A stretch of 12,553 bases of DNA from assembly GCA_946482655.1 (NCBI GenBank), contig CAMLSA010000096.1:1-12553 (forward strand). Reading direction: 5' to 3'. Position 1 is the stretch's first letter, and every line of letters starts with the position of its first letter. This stretch comes from an uncultured Sphingomonas sp. Lineage in GTDB: Bacteria > Pseudomonadota > Alphaproteobacteria > Sphingomonadales > Sphingomonadaceae. This document shows positions 1 to 6,760 of this stretch, piece after piece. The notes beneath the pieces were generated by a model, which did not search any database, was not told the origin of the DNA, and saw only the letters and a list, made by a program, of their open reading frames with translations. The translations under genes and the position numbers were made by a program.

Positions 1-228
1 GCCATGCCCATCTATCCCGGCGATATCGGCACCAATGGCGGCTTGGCGACGGATGCCCGTGCTCGGGTGATGGACGAGGCGGGCCGTGTGATCCCCGGAC
101 TTTATGCAGTGGGCAACAATGCGGCATCCGCCATGGGAGAAAGCTACCCGGGCGCGGGTGTGACCCTCGGCCCGGCGCTGACCTTCGGCTATCTTGCGGC
201 GTGCGACATGGCGAGCGGCAACGCCTGA
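1..228 (+). CDS. FAD-dependent 3-ketosteroid delta-1-dehydrogenase-like protein, C-terminal fragment (cut by window edge)
   Basis: Only the last 75 codons are present; the frame is open to the first base, so the gene begins outside the window. The fragment carries the C-terminal FAD-domain signature of the 3-oxosteroid 1-dehydrogenase/fumarate-reductase-type flavoproteins: GDIGTNGG (fragment residues 7-14), then PGLYAVGNNAAS, then SYPGAG (48-53), then LGPALTFGYLAA. In characterised 3-ketosteroid delta-1-dehydrogenases, as I recall them, a Tyr and a Gly four residues later in this YPGAG stretch contribute to the active site; both are present (Y49, G53). The expected reaction is 1,2-desaturation of a 3-keto ring A with FAD as acceptor, but related flavoproteins act on other cyclic ketones and substrate specificity cannot be read from the tail. 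It converges with the SDR gene on the other strand, leaving 90 bp between stops. Confidence 0.85.
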   Translation, partial: AMPIYPGDIGTNGGLATDARARVMDEAGRVIPGLYAVGNNAASAMGESYPGAGVTLGPALTFGYLAACDMASGNA

Positions 229-318
229 CAGCCACGCAAAGGTCGGTCCCGGCAGCGTCCCGCTCCGCACGTGGCGGACGCTCCCGTCAAGCGAACGGGA
301 TCAGCCGGGCAGAAGTCC
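229..318. terminator. Convergent intergenic gap with two GC-rich hairpins, possible bidirectional terminator
   Basis: The gap between two converging genes holds two inverted repeats. AGCGTCC (254-260) pairs with GGACGCT (276-282), and TCCCGT (282-287) pairs with ACGGGA (295-300) across a 7-nt loop. They share one base, so they would compete or stack. No T-run follows on either strand, so this is not a classical intrinsic terminator. The call rests on position and dyad symmetry only. Confidence 0.3.
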
Positions 319-1146
319 TCACCGATTTTCGTTTGTAAGGCTTTTAGTTCCTTGCGTCACGGCTTCAGCCGCTTGTGCGCGCGGCATCCCCTGAAGCGCG
401 TGGAAGCCCTCCGCCAGTTCGGGCGGCGTGATCACGGGGCCGTTCTGGATATTGTCGAGGCCGAACTGGGCAATGTCGTCCGGCTCAGCGGGTGGCGTTC
501 CCATTCCATCCAGCTTGAGGCCCGCGCGTTCAATGAACGGCGTGCGCGTTGTGCCAATTACAAGCGAGAGCACATCGATGTTGGCGGGGCGCAATTCGGC
601 CCACAAGCCTTCGGCGAGACGCTGACTGAACGCCTTCGTGCCCGAATAGACGGCCACGCCCGCCCCACCGGCAGCGCCCGCCACCGATCCCAGGATAATG
701 ATCCCGCCTCCACCGCGAGCGGACATCGTGCGACCGAAATGATGCGCGAGTTTCAACGGCCCGACGACATTCAGACTCACGGCATTCAGGGCGGAGTCCA
801 ACGGCGTATCGAGGAAGGATGTCGGTGCGACCGAGCCCGCATTATAGATCAGCAGGCCCACGTCGATGTCGGCGCTCGCCTCCGCCACGCGGTCCAGAAA
901 ATCCGCACGCGTGACATCCATCTGCAGGAGGCGGATGTCGGCCCCGTCAGCCCGCAGCGCGTCAGCAAGCTGCGTCAGTGGTTCGATCTTGCGCGCAACA
1001 AGCAATAGACCGAATCCGTCGGCCGCCAGCTTCCTTGCGAAGCTTGCCCCGACGCCCTCTGATCCGCCGATGATGACTGCCCATGGCCCGTATCGCTTCA
1101 AATCCACCTTGCGTTCCTCTTCATAATTTGCGGCGGGATGCTTCAT
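319..1146 (-). CDS. Short-chain dehydrogenase/reductase (SDR), 275 aa
   Basis: A classical-type SDR expected to use NAD(P)(H) to interconvert a hydroxyl and a keto group in the cytoplasm. The Rossmann glycine motif GGSEGVG lies at residues 27-33 (the usual first Thr is replaced by Gly), YNAG at 101-104, and the catalytic residues are Ser154, Tyr167 and Lys171 (YSGTK). The region after the active site, about residues 200-275, is longer than in minimal SDRs and resembles steroid- or keto-lipid-acting members, but substrate is not assignable. Two starts are possible. The ATG at 1146 has only a distant AGGA upstream; a GTG at 1107 is preceded by GAGGA at good spacing and would remove 13 residues that lie before the conserved fold. 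The gene is 159 bp downstream of the Gfo/Idh/MocA gene on the same strand, so it may be the last operon member or have its own promoter. Confidence 0.88.
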   Translation of the reverse strand: MKHPAANYEEERKVDLKRYGPWAVIIGGSEGVGASFARKLAADGFGLLLVARKIEPLTQLADALRADGADIRLLQMDVTRADFLDRVAEASADIDVGLLIYNAGSVAPTSFLDTPLDSALNAVSLNVVGPLKLAHHFGRTMSARGGGGIIILGSVAGAAGGAGVAVYSGTKAFSQRLAEGLWAELRPANIDVLSLVIGTTRTPFIERAGLKLDGMGTPPAEPDDIAQFGLDNIQNGPVITPPELAEGFHALQGMPRAQAAEAVTQGTKSLTNENR

Positions 1147-1281
1147 CGTGAATATTCATCCTGCGCCGCCAGCTTATCATTTTGGCCCCTGATACACCGC
1201 GAATAGCGGGAAGCTCACCGGGCCGTCGTAACTCCGAAACTGCGCTCCTTGACGTCCGCGATGACGTTAAGGCAGCTCTCC

Positions 1282-1309
1282 TTGCGCGAACCTATTTGCG
1301 CGAGCCTAT
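1282..1309. repeat. Two-unit 14-bp tandem repeat over the Gfo/Idh/MocA stop codon
   Basis: TTGCGCGAACCTAT (1282-1295) is followed immediately by TTGCGCGAGCCTAT (1296-1309), with 13 of 14 bases identical. The second unit contains the complement of the TAG stop of the upstream minus-strand gene (1306-1308). The unit length is not a multiple of three, so the duplication probably arose at or after the gene end, for example by slippage. No function is assigned. Confidence 0.7.
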
Positions 1310-2421
1310 GTAGAAATGGCCTGCCATTGCGATCTCCTGGATGACAGGCGGATGGCGTCGAGGACGGCCTGACCACGAACCGCGTCGTCGAAGGTCGCTG
1401 CCCGCTCTGGAAGGGCAGGCTCGCGGCCTTCTATTCTCGCCTTCATCTCGCCGAACAGGCGCGCATAGGGCGGAATATCGAAGCCGCTAGTGTGCCAGCG
1501 GTCCATTGCCGTCTGGATCAGTTCCGCGACGGGAAAAGGGGTCGGCGGCGGACTGACCAGGTCGTCGGGCATCTCGACACGCCGCGACCCGGCGGCATTC
1601 TTCACCCAGACCTCTTCTGGATCGCCATAGTTCGCTCCGCTCTGAATCCATGCGCCGCCTTCGGTCCCGACGACCTTTGTCGCCATGATCGGCGGGCCGG
1701 GTGAGGCCATTGTCGCCACGATAGTGCCCGCCACGCCGCTCACGCAGCGGAACTGAACCGAATAGCTGTCATCGGCGGTGCGATGCGGCCGGCCACGCGC
1801 GAGTATCTGGAGCTGGCCGCTCACCTTCTCGATCGGGCCGAAGAGATGGTCGACCTGATCGAACATATGCGCCCCGAAGGCACCAAGGAAACCGCCGCCC
1901 TGCGCCTCGTCCTCCCACCATTCCGCGAGCTGGTCGTCCGGACCAAGATCGTCCGGTAGTTGAGAAATACGCAGGAAGTCGAGCGGCTTGCCGATGGCTC
2001 CGCTCAATACTACGCGGCGCAGTAACGCCTGGGCGCTTTCGAAGCGAAATTCAGCACCCAGCATGTGGAATACGCCCGCTGCGTTCGCCGCGTCCCGCAT
2101 CTCCCGTGCCTGATTGGCATCTTTCGCGAACGGCTTTTCGCACACGACGTGACGGCCTGCGGCGATCGCCTCCATGACTGGCGCATAATGGGCGTGAGGC
2201 GGCGTTGCGACGGTAACGATCTGTATGGCCGGATCCATCAATGCTTCAGCAAGGCTATCCGTGGCTAGCGGGATGCCGAGTGGGGCGGCACGTTCGGCCA
2301 CGCGGGCGCGATTGCGGCCGACGATGGCGCGGACCTCGATCCCCGCTTCTCGCAGAGCCCGGACATGGGTGAACAGGCCGAAACCGGTGCCGACAACGAC
2401 GGCGGCGATAGGCTGGGTCAT
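1306..2421 (-). CDS. Gfo/Idh/MocA family NAD(P)-dependent oxidoreductase, 371 aa
   Basis: The N-terminal Rossmann domain (about 1-120) has the dinucleotide motif GTGFG at residues 11-15 and the family hallmark EKP at 95-97 (VCEKPFAKD), whose Lys is the usual catalytic residue. The C-terminal alpha/beta substrate domain contains the GG..GAFGAHMFD segment (about 175-188), with His185 in the usual catalytic or substrate-binding place. The length is typical. Members oxidise or reduce hydroxyls on sugars, inositols, glycosides or related cyclic polyols, often at C3 of a hexose ring. The ATG overlaps the stop of the TIM-barrel gene (ATGA, 2418-2421), so the two are probably translationally coupled, and AAGGAAG lies about 7 nt upstream. 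Co-translation with a xylose-isomerase-like protein is a common arrangement for enzymes that oxidise and then process a sugar moiety. The exact substrate is unknown. Confidence 0.92.
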   Translation of the reverse strand: MTQPIAAVVVGTGFGLFTHVRALREAGIEVRAIVGRNRARVAERAAPLGIPLATDSLAEALMDPAIQIVTVATPPHAHYAPVMEAIAAGRHVVCEKPFAKDANQAREMRDAANAAGVFHMLGAEFRFESAQALLRRVVLSGAIGKPLDFLRISQLPDDLGPDDQLAEWWEDEAQGGGFLGAFGAHMFDQVDHLFGPIEKVSGQLQILARGRPHRTADDSYSVQFRCVSGVAGTIVATMASPGPPIMATKVVGTEGGAWIQSGANYGDPEEVWVKNAAGSRRVEMPDDLVSPPPTPFPVAELIQTAMDRWHTSGFDIPPYARLFGEMKARIEGREPALPERAATFDDAVRGQAVLDAIRLSSRRSQWQAIST

Positions 2422-3263
2422 GGATTCACTTCCTTCGGAGATGGCATGAGGCGATCAAGCGCCCGCCCACAGGCGGCGATGGCGTCCGCGGAACGCATCG
2501 CGTTCAGAACAGGCGACAAAATTTCAATGCCGATCGGTGCCCGGGTGCCCGTTTCGCCTATGGCGTCGAGAAAGGCGTCAAGGTTGAACTCACCCTCACC
2601 CGGCAACAGGCGGTGCACCATGTCGTTGACAAGATCGCCGTCAGCCGCAGCGGGGCCGTCGTTGATCTGGACGGAAAAGATGCGGTCGCCAGGAATGGCG
2701 GCCAGGCGGTCGAAAGGCGCGCCCGTCCTGAAGAAATGCCAGCTGTCGATCACCAGGCCGCCATTCGGCCGACCTGCGCGGTCGATCACGTCCCAGGCCT
2801 TGACGAGATCGGAAATGCCGCCCGCCGGAATGAACTCCAGCGCTACCCGCAGCCCATGGTCCGCCGCCTGATCGCAAAGCTCACCGAAATGGGTCGCCAT
2901 CAGCGGGCCGTCGAAAGGGATGCCAGCCAGCTCCGCGACGGAGAGGGTCGGCGCACCCAGGGCTGTCGCGACGGGAATCAGCCGGTCGATTGTCATCTGA
3001 CTCATATCAGGCGCGATCCAGCTTTCGCTGGTAACGTGATCGGGCAACCAGCAAAGCACGCCCTCCACTTCCGCTACCCGCAACCCCGCTGCACCTACGG
3101 TTTCGGCCGCTGCCTCCAATCCGTCGGGACCGATGTCGCGCAACCAGACCGAAATCGCGGTGAAACCCGCCTTGCGCGCCGGTGCGAGCCGATCGGGTAG
3201 TGGCACATCGATACACGTACCCGCGCACAGGATGCGCTCGTCCGAACGATAGCGAGAAATCAC
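2418..3263 (-). CDS. Sugar phosphate isomerase/epimerase-like TIM-barrel protein (AP endonuclease family 2 fold), 281 aa
   Basis: The protein matches the xylose-isomerase-like TIM-barrel superfamily in length and motif order. Putative metal ligands sit at strand ends: Glu143 (ALEFIP), Asp173 and His176 (VIDSWHFFRTG), Gln199 (VQINDGP) and Glu247 (GIEIL). GEGEFNLDAFLDAI (222-235) is the usual loop before the last strands. Relatives isomerise or epimerise keto-sugars and cyclitols, or catalyse eliminations on 3-keto-glycosides, using a divalent metal. The start is GTG at 3263 (no in-frame ATG fits), 4 bp inside the upstream gene (GTGA, 3260-3263), with GAGG 4 nt before it. The 3' end overlaps the Gfo/Idh/MocA start by 4 bp. 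The coupling suggests that the two proteins act in sequence on the same sugar-like substrate; this is inference. Confidence 0.88.
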   Translation of the reverse strand: MISRYRSDERILCAGTCIDVPLPDRLAPARKAGFTAISVWLRDIGPDGLEAAAETVGAAGLRVAEVEGVLCWLPDHVTSESWIAPDMSQMTIDRLIPVATALGAPTLSVAELAGIPFDGPLMATHFGELCDQAADHGLRVALEFIPAGGISDLVKAWDVIDRAGRPNGGLVIDSWHFFRTGAPFDRLAAIPGDRIFSVQINDGPAAADGDLVNDMVHRLLPGEGEFNLDAFLDAIGETGTRAPIGIEILSPVLNAMRSADAIAACGRALDRLMPSPKEVNP

Positions 3264-4477
3264 GCGACCTCACCGCTGACGATCGGCTCAACGCCATCCA
3301 GCGCCGCCTCTCCTCTTTCGCGTAACGCAGCGAGGGGCAGGCGGCGGACAGTGACAGCGGGCGGATCGCCCTGCGGATCGATGAGGCGAAGGCTCATTCC
3401 GCCACGGACGTGTCCAAACGGCGATATCCAGTTGCCGATGATCCCCGGATCCTGTTCCGCAACAATCACCCGCACGGAGCCGTCAGGTCCGTAGCTGCAC
3501 TTGAACTTCGTGACGTGGCCGTTGCCATCCTCGTAATTGTCGAGATTTTCCTGCCAGATCGAACACAGCTGCAAGATCCAGTAGGCGCAGGGACCCGGGG
3601 TGAAGTCCATGACCAGCGCCTCGTCGGCATTGCATTCCCAGCTGCCGAAACCATGATGCCGATCAGGGACGCCCCCGTTCGACATGTAAACCTCCTTGTC
3701 GAACCGGATGCGATTGGGACGATTGCCCAGATTGTCCTGCCACCAACCCCGAACCAGCTCGCCATAGCCCAGCACGCACTGGCCCGCCTTGGCCAGCGCA
3801 TCGGCCATTTCGTCTGCGCGGACGGGACGGCGGTCGGGATGGTCCACCCGTTCGATCTCGGCGCGCAGACCAACGATGTTCGTGCGGTCGTGATAGAGAG
3901 TGCGGAAGAGCAGGCCGACGCATTCGGGCGTGATCGGCAGGAAATCGACGGCACCTTCAGGGCGGTTCTGGCCTACAAAAATCTCGAAATTGCCATCCGC
4001 GTCGAAATGCACCTGTCTGGACGTGATGAAGCCGGTGGTCCGGTATATCGTGGGATTGAACTCGGCCAGACCGGCAACGCCCTTTGCCGCCCAGTCGCTG
4101 GCGCCGGGATGCGCGGGCTGGGGCGCTCGCCAGCTGGCGATTATGAAATAGGGCGCGTCGCCGCGATTGCCCCGGATGACATAGTCATGGCTGCCGTCCA
4201 CGAATTCCGCGAGCAGGTGATCCTGATCGGGCGATTGGAAGTTGATCGACTGCCGCCACGTGGATTCGCGCAGGCGTGGCCGCTCCGGTTCACAATTGTC
4301 GGGAAAGCGCTCCAATGCGCTGCGGGCGACGCGGCTCAGGAAGCGAAACCATTCGGTACGATCCAGCTGATCGATCTCATCGGACCCGAAACTGTCGATG
4401 ATGCGGCCCGCATTCTTCAGCGTGTCGCAGAAGTCTTCCCAGGCTCTCCCGGAATTGAGGCGTTCTGTAGCATCCAT
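3260..4477 (-). CDS. DUF1214-like protein of unknown function, 405 aa
   Basis: I do not recognise a characterised homologue. The C-terminal region (about 290-380) resembles the DUF1214 beta-rich domain: YWILQLCSIWQENLD (299-313), a SVRVIVAEQDPG strand (334-345), then GNWISPFGHVRGGMSLRL (348-365). A similar strand-rich segment occurs at about 150-180 (FEIFVGQNRPEGAVDFLPI). The first ~100 residues look helical and acidic. No signal peptide or membrane segment is apparent, so it is probably cytoplasmic. The start at 4477 was chosen because AAGGAGAG lies 6-12 nt upstream; the frame stays open to 4630, but that extension runs back into the 3' end of the SDR gene and does not look like protein. The gene is 37 bp downstream of the SDR and overlaps the TIM-barrel gene by 4 bp, placing it in the middle of the operon. 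Function is unknown; a substrate-handling or auxiliary role in the same pathway is only a guess. Confidence 0.8.
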   Translation of the reverse strand: MDATERLNSGRAWEDFCDTLKNAGRIIDSFGSDEIDQLDRTEWFRFLSRVARSALERFPDNCEPERPRLRESTWRQSINFQSPDQDHLLAEFVDGSHDYVIRGNRGDAPYFIIASWRAPQPAHPGASDWAAKGVAGLAEFNPTIYRTTGFITSRQVHFDADGNFEIFVGQNRPEGAVDFLPITPECVGLLFRTLYHDRTNIVGLRAEIERVDHPDRRPVRADEMADALAKAGQCVLGYGELVRGWWQDNLGNRPNRIRFDKEVYMSNGGVPDRHHGFGSWECNADEALVMDFTPGPCAYWILQLCSIWQENLDNYEDGNGHVTKFKCSYGPDGSVRVIVAEQDPGIIGNWISPFGHVRGGMSLRLIDPQGDPPAVTVRRLPLAALRERGEAALDGVEPIVSGEVA

Positions 4478-4514
4478 CGCTTCTCTCCTTCCACACCTGG
4501 CAAGTCGCTCGTCG

Positions 4515-5273
4515 TCAGGCGTGAATTGTGTAACCCCCATCGACGGTGATGACCTGCCCGGTGATCCAGCTGGCAGCGTCGCTGGCCAGGAAGAGTGTGG
4601 CACCCGCAGCATCCGCGCATTCGCCCACACGGCGAAGCGGTGTGCGTGCTACGATGCTGTCCCTGGCCTCGCGGGCGGCCAGCATGTCGCCGGTCATGCG
4701 CGTCTCGACGACACCGGCGGCAACGACATTCACGCGGACGCCCTTGTCGCCCAGGCTTACGGCCAGCCCGCGCGTCATGCCCAGTAGTCCGGTTTTACCC
4801 GCCCCGTAGCCCAGCGTTACCGACAAGCCCATGAAGCTGGTCACCGATCCGATGCCGATGATGCTCGCGCCGCCAGGCAGCGCGCTGGATTGGAGTTTGG
4901 GAGAAAGGCGGTGAGCGAGGCGGTAGGCGCTGAGCAAGTGAACCTGAATCGCGCGGGCAAAGACATCGGGATCATGTTCGTCCAACCCCAGCGGATAGAA
5001 GGCCAAGCCCGCATTGTTGACCACTATGTCGCATTTCGGGATCGCCTCGGCGACGGCGTCGATCGAAGCATTTTCTTCGATGTCGAGCCGCAAATAGCGG
5101 TAAGCGGAAAAATCGGAGTCATAGTCTGAAGCCGATGCGCGCGTGCCCGTGATCGTCACCGAAGCGCCAGCCTCTGCAAATGCAGCTGCTATCGCGGCAC
5201 CTATGCCGCTTGTTCCGCCGGTCACAACAACCGAGGCGCCACCGAAATCATATCGCAGGTTCGACCAGCCCAC
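4515..5273 (-). CDS. Short-chain dehydrogenase/reductase (SDR), classical type, 252 aa
   Basis: A compact classical SDR of typical length. With the chosen start, TGGTSGIG lies at 18-25 (cofactor loop), NNAG at 86-89, and Ser143, Tyr156 and Lys160 (YGAGK) form the catalytic set. The C-terminus WITGQVITVDGGYTIHA is the standard beta-strand end of FabG-like SDRs. It should interconvert an alcohol and a ketone using NAD(H) or NADP(H); the Thr-Arg pair after beta-2 (GTRAS, about 43-47) hints at NADP(H), but this is weak. The start is GTG at 5273 with GGGAGG 5 nt upstream; an upstream TTG at 5288 also keeps the frame but would place the ribosome site inside the gene. It is the first gene of the operon running to 1306, and a copy of the 50-bp repeat begins 30 bp upstream of its start. 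Confidence 0.9.
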   Translation of the reverse strand: MGWSNLRYDFGGASVVVTGGTSGIGAAIAAAFAEAGASVTITGTRASASDYDSDFSAYRYLRLDIEENASIDAVAEAIPKCDIVVNNAGLAFYPLGLDEHDPDVFARAIQVHLLSAYRLAHRLSPKLQSSALPGGASIIGIGSVTSFMGLSVTLGYGAGKTGLLGMTRGLAVSLGDKGVRVNVVAAGVVETRMTGDMLAAREARDSIVARTPLRRVGECADAAGATLFLASDAASWITGQVITVDGGYTIHA

Positions 5274-5488
5274 GCGCACCTCCCACAAAAATCGTTTTTA
5301 TCTGGGCAGCTGGCGCAGCTACGGTGGCCCGAGAGCGCTTGATTGAGCGCGGCTGGAGAAATTCGTCATCCCTCAAACGGACTAGGTCCGCATGTGCTGG
5401 CGAATCCCTTCCCCGTGGTTGTTCCGCTGAACAGGTGGGCCGGAGTAGAGATAGGGATCGGCGTTTCAGGCGAACCCATAGAAGGCGT
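5274..5488 (-). promoter_or_regulatory. Intergenic leader of the SDR/DUF1214/TIM-barrel/Gfo operon
   Basis: This 215-bp gap separates the sulfotransferase stop from the operon start and carries no convincing gene. From the operon start outward it holds the Shine-Dalgarno GGGAGG; an A5-TCG-T5 symmetric AT-rich tract (5287-5299); the 50-bp repeat (5304-5353), which includes the dyad AGCTG-GCG-CAGCT (5308-5320) and two GAGCGC hexamers 12 bp apart (5333-5338 and 5345-5350); and a separate dyad CGGAC-TAG-GTCCG (5378-5390). I could not define a clear -35/-10 pair. The density of symmetric elements suggests the operon promoter and operator are here, but that is inference. Confidence 0.4.
5304..5353. 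repeat. 50-bp direct repeat, copy 1
   Basis: This segment reappears in the same orientation at 12501-12549 with four substitutions and one 1-nt gap (45 of 50 aligned positions identical). It begins GGGCAGCTGGCGCA and ends TTGATTGAGCGCGGC. The 1-nt indel argues against a shared, conserved reading frame. The copy lies 30 bp upstream of the GTG start of the minus-strand SDR. Neither a shared operator/promoter element nor a remnant of a duplicated or mobile sequence can be excluded. Confidence 0.8.
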
Positions 5489-6760
5489 TTATCTCTCCAG
5501 CTTAACCGGATACCGCTCGTAATAAAAAGCGAAGCGCTCGCGGATGACTTCCTCGTTGACGCCGAAGACGCCTTCCAGATCATAAAGCACCTTGCCGTGC
5601 TTGTTACGCGGGTTTTCGTTCAAATAGCGGATAAGTCGTTTTTCGACCTGGGGCGTTAGATCAAGCCCGGCCAGAGCATAGACCTGGCGCATCACATTTT
5701 CCTGGTCCGCCATATATTCGCGGAACAAGACATCCAGCGACTGATGCGCTCCCCAAGCGTCGCGCTGGTCGAGGCACGCACGCAGCAGTCTTTCAATTCG
5801 GCCCACCCAGAGGTTGGCGAGGCCGGGGGGATCGATGGGATCGCGACGGATGCGATCGGAATAGCTCAGCATCGTGGTCAGCGAACGGAGCACGGCGATC
5901 GGATCGCGATGGATGACGATCATGGTGGCGTCGGGGAATACCGATTTGATTGCGGCAAGGTTCTCCATGTGCTGGGGCGATTTGAGCAGCCAGCGGTTGG
6001 GGCCACGATGCCAGGTCAGTACCTGCAACACCTTCTTTTCATAAGCATAGCTTGGCGTGCGATCGTGAGCGAAATAATAGTCGGTCCATCGCGGGATGCG
6101 CGACTGAAATTCCCAGCTATAGCAATTGAGATCCATGTAGAGGAGTTCATTGTCTTCATGGATCGAGTTGGCATCCATCCCGTGCATTGCCGCCATGTGC
6201 GGCAGCATCGCGTCATGCGCGCCCCACAGTTCTGCACTACGCCGTAAGCGCGGATCCTCTTCGCCAGGCGCCAGGTCCACAGTCGCAACCGGCTCCTCGG
6301 ATTCCCACAGGCTGAGCGAACGGAGCCGATCGTCCTGCGCCAGCCAGTTGACCATATGGGTCGTGCCCGATCGCGGCAATCCGGCGACGAACAGGGGGCG
6401 GTCGATCTTGATATCTAGGATCTCGGGATGGCGCTTGACCAGATCCTCGATGCGTAGCCGGTTGGCCATCACCCGAACCATGTGCTGCAACAGGGTAATA
6501 CGGCCGCCACGTGTGAGGCCTTCATCCTCGTCCAGCGCCTGAAGTGTTACCGCCATGCGTTCGCGGAAACTCTGATCTTCACCGAAATCGCAGAGGCCGC
6601 CCGTCGCCTTGCTGGCCCGAGCGATCACCTCATCGACGGTGAGATGGCCGGGGAAATCCGCCGGTCCCGCGCGTGCCGCGGCAATCGCTGGAGTGATCAC
6701 CGGGTCCGCCAAGTCGTTGATGCAGATGTCCGCTGGATGTGTCGAGGCGTGGTCGTTCAC
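5489..6760 (-). CDS. PAPS-dependent sulfotransferase family protein, 423 aa
   Basis: The protein should transfer a sulfuryl group from PAPS to a hydroxyl of a small-molecule acceptor in the cytoplasm. The 5'-phosphosulfate loop is GLPRSGTT at 127-134, preceded by RPLFVA. The 3'-phosphate motif is seen in VIHRDPIAVLRSL (282-294), with Arg285 and Ser293 as likely PAPS contacts. RWLLKSPQHMENL (256-268) is the conserved strand before it. The C-terminus RNKHGKVLYDLEGVFG (385-400) is typical of the large bacterial sulfotransferases related to the Sulfotransfer_3 group, and total length is usual for them. The first ~115 residues form a helical extension. The start is GTG at 6760, with GGAGG 5 nt upstream; a TTG at 6772 keeps the frame but would overlap the ribosome site. 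It is transcribed divergently from the TonB-dependent receptor. The acceptor is unknown. Confidence 0.9.
   Translation of the reverse strand: MNDHASTHPADICINDLADPVITPAIAAARAGPADFPGHLTVDEVIARASKATGGLCDFGEDQSFRERMAVTLQALDEDEGLTRGGRITLLQHMVRVMANRLRIEDLVKRHPEILDIKIDRPLFVAGLPRSGTTHMVNWLAQDDRLRSLSLWESEEPVATVDLAPGEEDPRLRRSAELWGAHDAMLPHMAAMHGMDANSIHEDNELLYMDLNCYSWEFQSRIPRWTDYYFAHDRTPSYAYEKKVLQVLTWHRGPNRWLLKSPQHMENLAAIKSVFPDATMIVIHRDPIAVLRSLTTMLSYSDRIRRDPIDPPGLANLWVGRIERLLRACLDQRDAWGAHQSLDVLFREYMADQENVMRQVYALAGLDLTPQVEKRLIRYLNENPRNKHGKVLYDLEGVFGVNEEVIRERFAFYYERYPVKLER

Noticed and set aside
1215..1300. A minus-strand stretch after the Gfo/Idh/MocA gene that reads like a protein tail (CLNVIADVKERSFGVTTAR then stop)
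   Set aside because: No in-frame start codon is found upstream, the frame is shifted from the Gfo gene whose C-terminus already looks complete, and the stretch is only about 30 codons. It may be a gene remnant, but nothing supports it beyond composition.
3410..4549. A 379-codon plus-strand open frame opposite the DUF1214-like gene
   Set aside because: The sense frame has a good ribosome site and 4-bp coupling to its neighbour. The antisense product shows no recognisable motif and lacks a convincing ribosome site.
4478..4630. A longer N-terminus for the DUF1214-like protein
   Set aside because: The extension overlaps the 3' end of the SDR gene, reads as low-quality sequence, and ignores the strong AAGGAG site placed correctly for the start at 4477.
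5304..5353. The 50-bp repeat as a conserved coding segment (GSWRNYG... reading in copy 2)
   Set aside because: The 1-nt indel puts the two halves of copy 1 in different frames, so the copies do not encode the same peptide. A decayed fragment is possible, but an active gene is not supported.
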